Assembly (NCBI GenBank): GCA_963513935.1
Contig: OY740765.1
Coordinates: 69,536,253 to 69,600,252, forward strand
Reading direction: 5' to 3'
DNA from: Aphrophora alni
Taxonomy: Eukaryota; Arthropoda; Insecta; Hemiptera; Aphrophoridae
Length of the DNA: 64,000 nt
In this document: positions 11,844 through 23,792 of the stretch, piece after piece
Numbering within the stretch: position 1 is the stretch's first letter
Layout: every line of letters starts with the position of its first letter
Position numbers and translations under genes: made by a program
The notes under the pieces: generated by a model
Database searches by the model: none
What the model was told of the DNA's origin: nothing
What the model saw: the letters and a program-made list of their open reading frames with translations, nothing else

Positions 11844-12890
11844 TAGGGTACATTTTCGGTTACGTAAATTTGGTCTGACTAGAAGAGTAGTTTGACTCAA
11901 GGTAGTGAATAGGGAATGTATTCTGTTATATAATATAATAGTAATAATAAATAGAGTTAAATAAAGAGTATAAATAAATAAAGAAGGTAATTGGTACTAA
12001 ATGCTCAGAGAGATTTATAAAAAATATATAATTAAAAAAGTGTATATTATAAAATTAGCTATAAGAGAAATATGACAACACTTTAGATGTGCATAAAACT
12101 TTAAGAAATGTGACATCAGTGTGTTGTGTGTAATGGTGGGGACATGAAGCTGAAGAAATTAGACAAGACGTGGTGTTCTAGGAGATAGGATGTTTTTGAG
12201 ACAAGCAGTTGTGTTTGAGGAGATAGGATGTTTTACAGACAATAAGTTATTTTTGAATAGAGGAGAAATCAGACAATACGTGATTTTCTTGGAAATGAGA
12301 CATAAAAATTGAATAAGTTACATTTTAGAGAGAAGGGATGTTTTTAGTAAGATACTTTTTAATAGATGTGATGTGAATTCAAAAGACGACATGCGGTTTG
12401 AACAAAGAAATAGTTTCAATCCAATGGAAATTTTAGGTATACAGTATTGCAGAATTTAGCTTCAGTGTTAGCATGCTTGGTATGACATGCTCAAATTATG
12501 TTTCATAAAAAACTAAACATAAAAATAACTAGAATTTACAGTCTATTTTAACAAATTTTGAATACAATGTTTTGCAGAGATATCACGTGGTTTCAAATAA
12601 GAGAAACATGTGTTTTTAAAAACTAATGATTATAAACTTTGATTAAAACATTTATGAGTTGATATTATTAGATTTTATGTTTAAAGAATAAGATCTAGTA
12701 AAAGAAATTTGGTAATATAAAAATATTGTAAATTTTGAGTATATTGCATTTTTATATATGAAAGATTTTTAATTGAATTAGGTTGCAACCACAAAATTTA
12801 TTAGAACTTAAGTATGGATGAATTATAATTTTATGATGTTATAATAAATGTGATGATTTATGTTTTCTTTCAGGAAATATTTTAACTTGT
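11844..12890. other. Non-coding; degenerate GAGATAGGATGTTTT-type repeats
   Basis: At 12140-12420 the phrases AGGAGATAGGATGTTTT and GACAAGACGTG/GACAATACGTG recur two to three times with changes, a degraded short-period tandem array. No gene is visible elsewhere in the stretch. Confidence 0.45.
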
Positions 12891-15335
12891 ATGCAATCTA
12901 TTATAATAATTAAATGTACATTTCAGAAATTGGATTCTGTATTTTTATTTGAAATTCTCCTGAGTATACTGCAACCGTCTATCTGTGCGCGCGAACCCTT
13001 CACTACTATCTTGGCAGAAAACCTACTGATGGGGAGCCTATGGGCATTGTTTCTCCTTTCCGCCCGACCCGACACTAATTTTGTGCTGTGTTATTATGCC
13101 ATACTAAAAGAGGTGTTTATAAAGGCAATGTAAATATTTATAAGACTATGTTTAATCATGTCCACAAATCATATGTACCAAATCATATTAGCATGTCTTT
13201 CATTATGATAAAAATAAATACAAATTATAATTATAAAATATTTAAATGGATATGTATCAAAGAAAATTGTAAGTGTGACAACAACCTAAATTAAAACGAC
13301 ACACGTTATTCAAGAATTAAATATATTTATAAATAAATGTAAGTTATGTTAATAGACTTTATTTTTAACAATTAAAATAAACATACATTTAAATAAGAAA
13401 AAATCAGGTGTGGCTAGTGACTACAATAACCTAAATTAAAACGTAAATCCTTAGTTTATTAAGAAAAGAAAACCCTATGTTTTTAGAATAGAGCCCCCGC
13501 ACCCCCTCTCGCCTTGCAACCCAACCACCGGCCTGCACGCACAGTTAAACAGTCGTACTATACACTATATTAAAGAACTTATGACCTTTAATATTAGAAG
13601 TTTTCTATGCTCTCTTCAAGAGTATTTCTTTTTCTTTATTATTTTTATTTTGCTTTTGTAATAAATATTTAAAAACGGCGCCCAACTTTAAAAAAATTAC
13701 AACTAGCACCAAAAATGTAAACAGAGTTAGCCTGTTTAAAATTAAACTATCACAAGTGTTAAGGGATTTTTTAATGATATTAATATGGCTTTTGTAATTA
13801 TTCTAAATTTGGGAATAATTTATCGTTACTGAATTTATTTTTTTGAATAAATGGGTGCCATTTTGTGACAAGCACTTGCACTAATTCTCGGGATCGTGGT
13901 TCCTAGGAAAATGTACTTAAATTACAAACTAAACCATAGTTTTAAAAAAATACAAATTTAATATGTTTAGGTATATTTCCATCTTTCCTAAAAGTACATA
14001 CATTGATAGACATCCATTGATTGATAGTTATTTATCATTTAACATAATAGAAAACATGACTCCAATTGGAGATGCTCCTGAAATGACAAACATATATAAT
14101 ACACTAACATACAATGACTTAGCCTAAAACGAATTTCAAAAATATAATGTTCTAAGTCTTTTCACATTTCTAAAAAAAAAAAAATTATTAATAGTAAAAT
14201 GATGGGTCCTTAATTAATGAATTGAAACTAATTTTTAAAAATATTAATTAAATTAAATTTTGCATAGAAACAGTATTTATTTTCTAAACGTAGACCAATC
14301 AATTCCTTGCTTGTTTAATTCTAATTTAGTTAAAGAATGAATAACAGGCAGTAATCCAATCAAACTTTAATTCCAGACCATGAATATATAATTATATTTC
14401 TTTCATTGTGTTTTGATCTTGCCATAATATCCTTGTTATATTATAGGCTAATTATAATATGTGTAATAAGGGGTTTGTGGATTTAAATAATCTTGGAAAT
14501 GTATTGCTTTAGCAACATCAACAAACAAACAAAAATACAGCAGCTTCAGTTACTTTTAAGCAGTTTACATCAACTGAAAACAGAATAGAATTTTATTTAA
14601 GAAATAAAGAAATGTAGAAAAACATAATGATGGAAGGTTTGTAGTTTACAGAACAAGGATTCTGTGGTCACGAAGAACAAAATTCGACAAATAGAAGAAT
14701 TATCAGGAATTGTTGCATCTATCAGCAGAAAATTACATACAAATACAGCATCTTCTTTTCTTTTTTTAAATATTGTTTTTAGTAGAGAAATGTTGGTAAT
14801 TCAACAATATTTAAAATAAAGTTTGTAGTGGCCTTTTAATACAAATAGTTTAAAAGTCACAAAATAATACAAAGTGGAATTTAAAACTCAAAATTCATTG
14901 CTATTATTATTGATTAAACTACAGTATTCTAGTAGTTTGGTGCAAATGGTGCAGATGACAAAAATTATGATCAAATTTTAAAATATTCCATTTTCACACT
15001 GATGAATATCATTACAGTAACAAGTTGGATGCTTTCGTCAATTTATTACAATATAGTTACATAAATATTTTTATTTTAATCGATTTATTTCCTATAAAAT
15101 AATATTTACATTAATAAATTTAAGGAAATTATCCCCACATGATCATTAGCCAGTGCGTGGGAATGGTTCCGTTTGAATATACACAGGAAAGTTTGTATAA
15201 TAACTAGGGTGTCAAAGTAAAATAGAAATGTCCAATCAAAGGTGTTATTTTCAACATGTTATGCTTACAATATTAATTTAATTTAACAAAAGTCTATAAA
15301 ATATATAAACCATATATTTACATATATGTACATCC
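12891..15335. other. Non-coding, two small GC-richer islands
   Basis: Mostly AT-rich. Two GC-richer patches stand out, 12965-13085 and 13490-13555, but neither reads as a domain I know and neither has convincing splice borders. Presumably downstream intron of the NRF-like gene. Confidence 0.4.
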
Positions 15336-15660
15336 TTTCATCCAAAATATCACATGCTCTTGATGAAATGACAAGTGCTTGTTTCCTTTTCATCTAAAAG
15401 ATCATATGCTCTTAATGGAATGGTGAGTACTTATTTCCTTTTCATCTAAAAAGTCACATGCTCTTGATGAAATGACAAGTACTTGTTTCCTTTTCATCTA
15501 AAAGATCACATACTCTTAATGAAATAACAACTGCTTGTTTCCTTTTCATCTAAAAGATCACATACTCTTGATGAAATGACAACTGCTTGTTTAGTTTTCA
15601 TTTAAAAGATCACATGATCTAGATTCTAGATGAAACTGTAAATGTTTATTTCCCTTCAGT
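15336..15660. repeat. Tandem repeat, about six 52-bp units
   Basis: The unit begins TTTTCATCTAAAAGATCAC and continues ATGCTCTTGATGAAATGACA, then AGTACTTGTTTCC, 52 bp in all. About six copies follow head to tail with 80-95% similarity, the first and last being more diverged. There is no spacer between units and no coding potential. It sits 270 bp downstream of the last recognised NRF-like exon, in the intron. Confidence 0.85.
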
Positions 15661-15928
15661 GGGTCCAACTAGTTAACTGTACCATAATTGTCCTCAAAAT
15701 AGTTCATGACTCAAAATTTCTTCATTCTTAGTAATGTATTACCCCTTTGATTTCTATAATAACAAAGATTTAATACAAACTATACACAGAGTAACATAAA
15801 GACACAAAGTATCGGCTCTATGGCCTAAAATGATACTTTATTTGTTAAAATTGGTTGAAACCATAATGAAACTAGTTAATTAATAAATATGTTGTATCGT
15901 ACAAATTATTTTATAAATTGCATCTTAC

Positions 15929-16122
15929 CTCAGTCATTGCGGTTCTGTTGGTGTAAGGATTGTAAAACATCGCCATAGATTTATGTGAAACTAGTAGCAT
16001 GAAAGCATTGATAGCTCGTATGCCATGGATACTCTCGATATCATCTCTTGAGCTTTCAAGGCTAAATAATGCCTTAGAGTTTTTTAAAACAGAAAATGCT
16101 AGCAACAATTCCATTTTCTTAT
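15929..16122 (-). CDS. NRF-6-like acyltransferase, exon (start of acyltransferase-3 domain)
   Basis: The minus-strand exon has acceptor TTACAG at 16123-16128 and donor GTAAGA from 15928 down. It encodes NKKMELLLAFSVLKNSKALF, then SLESSRDDIESIHGIRAINA, then FMLLVSHKSMAMFYNPYTNR and TAMTE. The IHGIRAINAFMLLVSHK stretch is the characteristic start of the acyltransferase-3 domain in insect nose-resistant-to-fluoxetine proteins and forms a membrane segment. The exon starts with two bases completing a codon from 23713-23792 and ends in phase 0. It is 194 bp long. The rest of the domain, normally about ten membrane segments, must lie left of 15929, but I could not find the next exon. Confidence 0.85.
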
Positions 16123-17415
16123 CTGTAACATATGAACAATATTTTTTGCTATGGTATACAAAACGCTATTGCAAAAATCCTTGTATTCATTCAATATACA
16201 TTAAACGCGGTTGCAGTACATCTAGATTACTAAAGCATTGATCAAATTAAAGCTTATACATGTAGATTTGTCATCAGAATGTGTCAGATTTAAGCTCAGA
16301 AAGTGCCATTAGATCAAAATTTCGACTTTCAAAATTAGCTGAAAAAATATTTTAAATATTGTCTCTATTTATTTATTTTAATGGTATAAAACCAATTTCT
16401 ACACAACTTCGCTTTAGATACAAACCATACATATATACATGAAAATAAATTAACCTTATAAATTACTAAATACTAAATAAGTATAAATTTAACATAATTA
16501 AATATTCCAAAGGAGAAAAAATGTATTATGAATATATACAGTACAATCATTTGAAATCTGAGAGTAACTAATAAAAAACAGCTTCAATAAATATAGTATA
16601 GTTTTTGTGAATTTTAAATTATGTATAACATAATAACAAATATATATATATAAACTAAATAAATAACTATGTAATATAAATTACAATAGGAATAAATAGC
16701 AAAAACAAACTTAAATATGGTTTTATTAGCTCCAACAGAAAAACATGAATATCCTAAGTATAATATTGCAACCTTCCTAAAATTAGAGGTAGTAGAATGG
16801 AGAAAAGTCCAGCTCAAAAAATGAAACAATTGTGCCTATTCTTAAAATTAGAAGAATTAATTGTACCATAGTAACAATAATTTGCAATTGCAAAACAATG
16901 AGAAAACAAATCCCAAGAGCAAGTCCCAACTGGAATCTGAAAGTCCACAATGCTTAGCAGCTCAGGACAGTCAAAAGAGCCATTTACAAGCCTACGCAAA
17001 AAGAGAACATCTAATGTATCGGTCTTTCCAACAAGTGTCACAGGAGCGAAGCGTGACCGAATTCTCTAGTCATCTATGATTGTAATACCTAGAAGAGGTT
17101 GGTTTAATTAAATATTTTAAAATCGCGGTTAATCGTAGTGGGGTGACTTGAGTCGAAAGCGTGACTAATGATTTTCAATGTTAAACAGAGTAAATTCATA
17201 ATTAAAATAGATTTCCAAATATAAATAAATGATGATGTATAGTTTTAAGATAATTTAATTATAGAAAGTGTTATAACTTGTGTGTTTTGTAAAATGATGT
17301 GTTTGAACACTTTAATGAAGTGAGTAGTTTTTGAATATAATGTTGGTTGAGTATATCGCTTACGCAGCGATAACCGGGAGGCCGGATATTGGACAAAAGC
17401 CATGTGATTTAGAAC

Positions 17416-17587
17416 AGTCTTAGTTTGGGATCTGAGGAAGTCAGACCTATGAAAGTTTATATAAAAACGTTTTGTTAAAAAATGTGATCTATTTAATTTA
17501 GAGTCTTAGTTTGGGATCTGAGGAAGTCAGACCTATGAAAGTTTATATAAAAAGTTTTGTTAAAAATGTGATCTATTTAATTTAGAG
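17416..17587 (+). repeat. Two-copy tandem duplication, 86-bp unit
   Basis: Copies at 17416-17501 and 17502-17587 begin AGTCTTAGTTTGGGATCTGA and are almost identical, differing by small A-run length changes. A third partial start (AGTCTTCG) follows. Confidence 0.85.
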
Positions 17588-18787
17588 TCTTCGTCTTCGT
17601 TCAGAGGTAGAAGGAGTAAGATGTGGTTTCATGGTAGAGAGATTTTTTGAGAAATGTGTTTCGGAAGTTGATGAAAGTGTTGGACAAGGGTTTCAATGAT
17701 GTCAGATACAATCTGCATCAAAATAATTTTATAAAAGTGGTTTTGAACAGTATAACGGAGTATTTCTTAAAACAAATAGTTTTCAATAAACGGATAAAGA
17801 CTTGTGTATTGAATATCATAAAAGAAAAGAGACAATAACGGTATCTCGTGTCATCGCATCATCGGTTGAGTGATGAACAATTTTAAATGTGAAAGAGAAC
17901 TAATAAATTTGTTATATAACTATAGAAATGCATTTAGTTGGAACGATGGAAGTGGATTCAGGTGCAGCGTCTACAAAGATCATCTATGTATCGCTACATG
18001 GTTAGAAGCACATGGCAGCAAATAATATTGTATCTCCAAACTGGTAACAATGTGTTAAATAACACATAAAATTGTAATTTCTGTATAATATAAAATATAA
18101 TTTATCTCATGTTTGTTAAAGATAATCTCATTTTTTTGATATAATTTAATAATTAACATAAAGAATTTTTATATAAAATCAAATCAACAAAGGTTGATTA
18201 ATTTAAATTCTATATTTAATTTAAAGTAAAGTAATAATTAAATAACAGACATTTTGATCTGTTTTTTCCTTTTTTGTTCTTTTTAAATAAATAATTTCCG
18301 TTACAACGTAATTTAGAGTCATGTTTTTTAACAAAGTATGTACCTTTCTCAAAGGTTGAATGAATATTTAAAAATAATTTGATAGGATGTTATTTATAAG
18401 AAATTAATTTAATGTATATGGATGATACATTTTATGTAATAATCTTATTTGTTTGTTGTTTAATAAACTCATGTTAAAATTTCAGAAGCAAGTGTTCTCA
18501 TTTCAATGACAAAGATCACTGTAAGTACACTTTGTAAAGAACTCACCCCTGAGAGCAATAATATTTAGAGTTAATTTTTTTATTTCAAAATTGATGTTAA
18601 TTCATCTGGCGCCCATAAAGCTGTGCAAATTTTAAATATAGTAAAATTAAATTCATTTTTTTAAATTTTTAAAGTAACTTTTATTATAAGTGATCCCTTG
18701 AAGGTCATAAATTTACAAATGTTACATGATTGGCGATCTGGGTTTGGGGGGTATGGAATACTCCACAGGTAAAAAGGGGGGGTGTCC

Positions 18788-18820
18788 GGGTTACTTATTA
18801 AAATTTTCAATAAGTAACCC
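18788..18820. repeat. Perfect 12-bp hairpin
   Basis: GGGTTACTTATT (18788-18799) is followed by a 9-base loop and its exact complement AATAAGTAACCC (18809-18820). It lies just left of the hAT relic, next to G-rich runs. Confidence 0.85.
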
Positions 18821-19116
18821 TTGTAAAACTGCATTTTTAAGCCTTTGAAGGTATTGAAATATGAGCTTAAATTTAACCCAATACTGAAATGTTTCTAAAG
18901 TTTCTATACATTAGGGACTACCCCTTAAATACCTGGTGGTTAAAGAAAGAGCTAATATTAAGTAGGCCTAGGTTTCATTTAATAGAGTAAAAGCAACCAA
19001 CATAGTTTTCTGAAGACCAGAAAATTTAAACATGTCAAATATTTTACCTTATTTATACAAAAACTCGACTCTCCTGGTTTTAGTGGAGAACTTATATATT
19101 ACCGCGTCATAGAATT

Positions 19117-21284
19117 ATTCCTCCTTTTTTCTTAATGTCTCCAGCATCTCTTTTTCAATTGACAGTATAGCAAGGCTACTTAAGCAGTCTTCTGTCTGAG
19201 TAGACCTCTAATACATGTGTATTCGCTTAAGGGCAGAAAAACACCTCTCAACTGATGCAGTTGTTGCGGGAATTGTGCAGATTAGTTCTGTCAGCCTAAA
19301 TAAACCTATAAACGACCTGTCTAAGCTAAGTGTTCTTGTTTTAAAAACTCCACCAATGTTCTGCGAGACTTTCCTTTAAACATGGCAGTTCTATAGAATA
19401 CAGCCAGTTCATTTTTTAGCACTTGGATGTCGAACACACTCGGGTAGAGATTTTGAACCAGTATTAGGAGAGTTTCAGGAAACTTAGCTGTTACAGAAAA
19501 CTGTTCAAATTTTTTTGGGTTTAAAAGATCAAAAAACTGCAAATTTTCCAATGAAGAGAAACGTGCATTGATGTGTTATACAATGTTGTCAATTATAGCA
19601 TAATATAGTCTTTTGTACTTTTGTTCTTCTGATAAAAGCTCGTTATTAGTTTTTTCCTTGGAAGAGAGGGCGGACCTACGATAGAGACAGTTTTTTCCCA
19701 AACTAAGGAAAAACCCACTTTTTCACATTTTTCACAGCTTCTCTCTTTGGTAGGTATGCCGTTTCCCAAATTATTCGTTTTGCAACTAGTGCACTGAGTA
19801 AACCCTTTAATAATCTCTTTTAGTTCTTTTTCAAAATCTCGAACCACACTCAAACATGTCATTATGTCAACTTGCTCACCTTGTAAAATACAATACAGAA
19901 CATCAGTGCGGGCAAATAATGGAGAAAATGTATTCAGCAAGAGTACAGTCTGGAAACTCTCTAAGAAATGTACAAATTCGATAGCAGCGCATCAATCTCC
20001 TCCTTTCCATTCCCCATCTGGGTTCTCATTGATAATAGAAAAAAGTTTACTATTTCATCTCTATATATTTCAACCGTATTAACAAAGCGGGATGTGAAAC
20101 ACCACCTGGTCGGAGCAAAGGATGGGATAGATTTCTTTAAATGTTGTGTGATTGCAAATGCCCTCTTTGAAGAATGCGATGAAAATGTAGCAATTCCGTT
20201 CAGAGTAGAGAAAAAAATATTGCACTCAGAAATGCATTCATACCCTGCGACAACACTAGGTTAAGTACATGTGCATAGCAGTGTGTGAACATTGCCATAG
20301 GGTACTCATCTAGCACTTTTTTCTGAAGGCCCACCAAATGCCCGACATAACCACTGTGCCATCGTAAGTCTGAGCAATTATTTTTTCCTTTAACTTATAA
20401 TGTTCTACCACTTTATTGATATGAGCAAGCAGTCCGTTTGCTGATCGGTCAACACTAACATCAGTAAAACCGACAAACCGTTCCTTAATGCTCCCGTTAT
20501 TTTTGTGAATGTATGTCAATACTGTAGACAGTTGTGACCTTTTCCTAATATCGGATGTTTCATCAAGCATAATTGATACAAAACTTGCGTTTTCAACCTC
20601 GCTACAAACAGCTTTGCTGACTACCTCATTTATAACGGTTATCAGTTCATTCTGAATGTCACTTGGCGTGCCTTTAAAAACAGTTGCAGTTTCAAAATGC
20701 TCCAATAGAAACAAAATGCTCCATTTCTTTAAAAGGTTTAATGTTTCAATGTAATTTCCTTTATTTAATGACAATTCACTTTCGTCATGCCCAAGTCACA
20801 TCTATTAATCGTTTTAATACCTCGGTATTTTTTGTTTCACCTTTTGATTGTGTAAACAGTTATGTACTTTTAAAGTATTACTAATACCTTCGTCAACTCT
20901 TTGTTTTCCGAAATTGTACAAATGTATAACACTTTGAAGATGATTTTCAGATTTTTCGTGGGCCTTAGTTGATTTTGAAAAGCCACTCAAATTACAAAAA
21001 CCAGTTGAAACCCTTATATTTTTATCCCGTGAAAACAAAAAGCATGGGCAACAAAATAATTTTGACAAATTATCACTTCCACAAAGCCAATTGTAAATAT
21101 CATAGTTTGATGTTGTAAAATGCCTAGTGTAAGATTTATTTTTGTCATTAACTTTGACTTGTAAACTTAACAATGAAGGGCAAGGACGCCCATTTTGCAC
21201 TCTCAAAAGTTTTTCTTCAAAACTAATTGAGCTAAACGGTTTCTTTTTTAAATTAACAATGATGTCATCATTTGCCATTGCCAT
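19117..21284 (-). pseudogene. hAT-superfamily transposase (ZMYM1-like / DUF4371 type), decayed
   Basis: The minus strand, in order, has the N-terminal start MAMANDDIIVNL at 21284. A TTF-type zinc-finger region follows (YNWLCGSDNLSKLFCCPCFL, then STKAHEKSENHLQSV), then the RNase H core with first Asp in SIMLDETSDIRKRSQLST (about 20570). Next come VGFTDVSVDRSANGLL and the second catalytic Asp in AQTYDGTVVMSG (about 20345). The C-terminal hAT dimerisation region at 19320-19120 reads TIPATTASVERCFSALKRIH. At least three frame breaks and one stop (after RIHMY) show inactivation. The order and motifs match the DUF4371-containing hAT group common in insects. Terminal repeats and an 8-bp duplication were not identified. 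It lies in an intron of the NRF-like gene. Confidence 0.85.
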
Positions 21285-22439
21285 TATGTATAGACTAGAT
21301 CAATGAAAACTAAAGTATAGGCCTATACAATTTATTAGCTGTCACTCACTTTACTTGTTTATTCCTCAATACAAGGACAGCACAAAGAAATCGCAACACT
21401 AAGCGTAAAGCTAAAACCAAAACTTACAACGAACACGCTGAAGAATGCACATTGTAAAATACGAGTGTACCGAGTAGGTCACTCACCCCCATACTGACAT
21501 CACCCATCATAACAACAAACAAGTTTATGGCAAATGTTGATGCACTGACAGTGTTGCCAAAACACTCTCAAGGTGGATATAATTTCTTTACAATGTTATT
21601 AAAGTTGCCAGGTGTACTGAAGGCGCAGGTGCAGTTGGTCATAGTGGTTGGTTATGGACAGATCAATCCGAAGCAAACCTGAGAGTAGCCAAACCATGGA
21701 ATCTCTAATTCTGGCGATTTACTGCGCAGCTTAACAGTATGACTTTTAAGAGTAGAGGGGGTGGACGCATTAGCAAGTGTAGATCACGTCTCAAGGCGCG
21801 CCTGAAACTGGCGATTCCATTGTGTTCATCTTGCTTCTTTTTCAGATTTTTGAATACGTGTTAAGTGTTTTTCCCTCATAGTAAGATGTTACACTAATCC
21901 TCTTATAAACTACAATAAAAAAAATGCTTTACATGTTTTCTCTGGTCATCGGCGAATCCAGAGATGACCGGACGCTTTGTCCATGAAGTGTCAATAGATC
22001 AAGTGACCTCTGTATGTCCTCAGTTGTAACTTTTGTAAAGATATATTCATAATAAACTAATGTGTCAAACTGCAAGTAAAAGAAAAATATGGTTCATGAG
22101 TAATTTGTAAAATACAAAAATGTACCCTAACTGCCTTTGGTTTTTTTTTTTTTTCCAAATTACTAAATTTGATCAAAATTGTTATATCTGATATGAAAAA
22201 AATCGGAATTGTGAGTTTGTTGTTCGTCATTTGTAGCTCAGCAGTACTCTCTTTAAGAGTGATGACTGTGCAAAAGAAAGTTCAATGTATTTACTGAATT
22301 TAAATCGGTAGTTACAGTGCAATGTCATTTTTGGCGTAGCCTACTTACGAACAAGATGCAACTACAGAAAAATTTTATTACTTAGCATAAGCTTCAATCA
22401 CTAGTATAATTAATTCAAAGAAACTGGAAATGTTTCTTT
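21285..22439. other. Flank of hAT relic; non-coding
   Basis: It probably includes the promoter-side end of the hAT element up to about 21480-21780, where C/G-rich phrases such as CACTCACCCCCATACTG occur. No partner terminal repeat was found. The remainder is AT-rich and unassigned. Confidence 0.4.
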
Positions 22440-23306
22440 TGAATTTCCTACTTTTGCTGTAAGTCCATTACAGAGGTATGCTTGGTTTCTATCAGGATAT
22501 GATTTTATGTTTGAATAATTATGTTAAGTCTACCAGTCAAGTTAATGGAGACGTATTATCCCATTTACCGCCAAAAAAATCATAATAATTTTAAAAATGG
22601 AGTTACAATGTAAATGGAATAGGGACTTGTTTGTATTATGTAAAAGAAAGTTTACCTATTACATTTGAAGACATAAAGAGAAAAACTCAAAAAGATGTAA
22701 TATTAATAAAAATATATGGCTATGTAATGTGTGGTTTTTCTAATGATGTTTCTTCATGTAGTTCAGAACTGGTTCTATTTTTTAAGAAAGAAGGATATTA
22801 ACTGTTGAGCAAGATATTTTAATGTGAGGATATCAAGTAATTCTTCTATGCAAATTTTGTCTTGGATGAATTACACAAATCACCTTGAGATAATCAAAAT
22901 TTAAAAGTTTTTTTTTTATCTTTACAAAATGTTACAACTGAGCTTATCTCATCTAGCTACTTCCTATCTGACTAATTCACTGTTTGATGGGTAACAGCCC
23001 AGTGGTTGTTCCCATATAAAGATTACTGAACTACATCAGATCCGCTGGTTTGGTTCTCTTAAGCCGATGAAATGGACTGGGTTCATCCACCATCCTTTGT
23101 ATTTTGATAATCAAAATGAAATCTCTTGCTAAATCTTATATTTGGTGGCCTAATGTTGATTCTGATAATGATAACATGCTAACAATTGCTTGTCCTGTCG
23201 AATTAAAAAGCCAATCCTTGCTAAAAAATAAATTACACTGTTGGCGCTATGATAACAAACATATGGAACTATTGCATGGAGATTTTATGGGTCCATTTTT
23301 TTAAAA
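22440..23306 (+). pseudogene. Ty3/gypsy pol relic (RNase H end to integrase)
   Basis: The plus strand carries the end of a gypsy RNase H domain, SPLQRYAWFLSGYDFMFE then VNGDVLSHLPP (22450-22575). The linker to integrase follows, LPITFEDIKRKTQKDVILIK (22652-22710), then VLDELHKS-HL (22862-22890). The zinc-binding integrase N-domain is IIKMKSLAKSYIWWPNVDSD, with HCWRYDNKHMELLHGDFMGP to 23306. The usual HHCC zinc finger is incomplete. Several stops and shifts, and a 205-bp insertion inside the linker (22901-23105), mark it as a relic. It lies in an NRF-like intron. Confidence 0.8.
22889..23117 (-). mobile_element. Short SINE-like insertion with 12-bp target duplication
   Basis: GATAATCAAAAT occurs at 22889-22900 and again at 23106-23117, exactly where the gypsy frame is interrupted: IIK reads up to the first copy and resumes with IIKMK at the second. 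The 205-bp insert has a poly-T run near its left end (22909-22919), meaning a poly-A tail on the minus strand. Size, tail and long duplication fit LINE-mobilised retroposition. A tRNA-type promoter was not convincing, so the source is unknown. Confidence 0.65.
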
Positions 23307-23395
23307 ATGTACTTAATTATAGTAAATTTTTACACTAAACGACTAAAGGTTTTCGAAGCCAATGCAACTTCTGCTAATCAAACAATAGATCAATA

Positions 23396-23650
23396 TTAGT
23401 TTCTAATAAAAATTAGCGAATCTTGTAAAACATTTTTATCAGTTTCTAATAAAATGAATGATTCTTCTGAAAACTATGCATTGTTTCTAATGAATGAATG
23501 ATTATTCCAAAAATTGTGTCTTAGTTTCTAATAAAATGAAAGATTTATCTAAAAAGTTTGCATTGTTTCCCACGAAATGAATGATTCATCTGAAAACTAT
23601 TCATAATTTTTTAATGAAATGAATGATTTTGATGAAATGAAATGAAATGA
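23396..23650. repeat. Degenerate tandem repeat, 41-bp unit, with GAAAT microsatellite
   Basis: The unit starts GTTTCTAATAAAATGAATGA and is 41 bp. About five diverged copies lie at 23396-23610, running into an ATGAAATGAAATGAA simple repeat at 23610-23650. The exon at 23713-23792 begins 60 bp further on. Confidence 0.75.
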
Positions 23651-23712
23651 ATGAAATCAGTTTTAAATATAAGTACTTTATACAAATGAAAATTAAATCC
23701 AATGCTACTTAC

Positions 23713-23792
23713 TTGTAACGTTATCCTGTGGCATAAAGTAATGTACAATAGAAGCTATGGCTATAATTCCTACAAGTACTACAAAGGCAACA
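23713..23792 (-). CDS. NRF-6-like acyltransferase, exon (first transmembrane segment)
   Basis: The 80-bp minus-strand exon is bounded by acceptor TATTTCAG (23793-23800) and donor GTAAGT (23712 down). It encodes VAFVVLVGIIAIASIVHYFM then PQDNVT: a hydrophobic membrane segment that in NRF proteins links the extracellular domain to the acyltransferase domain. Phase fits both neighbours: the first base completes the codon begun by 28830-29041, and the last base begins the codon finished at 16122. The short length is supported mainly by this phase agreement and by the membrane segment at the expected place. Confidence 0.75.

Larger units (their letters stand above)
16123..19116. other. Intron sequence with small tandem duplication and a hairpin
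   Basis: Intron of the NRF-like gene. A weak aspartic-protease-like phrase (MEVDSGAA) occurs at about 17945-17975 and may be a retroelement crumb. No other coding signal. Confidence 0.45.

Noticed and set aside
15336..15660. CRISPR-like array
   Set aside because: Units are contiguous with no unique spacers, the genome is eukaryotic, and copies are degenerate: a minisatellite.
17945..17975. Aspartic protease-like MEVDSGAA
   Set aside because: Eight residues with no supporting polymerase or gag sequence nearby; too short to call.
18541..21780. hAT terminal repeats near 18541 (ACTCACCCCTG) and 21485 (CACTCACCCCCA)
   Set aside because: The two phrases are in the same orientation, not inverted, and no 8-bp duplication accompanies them.
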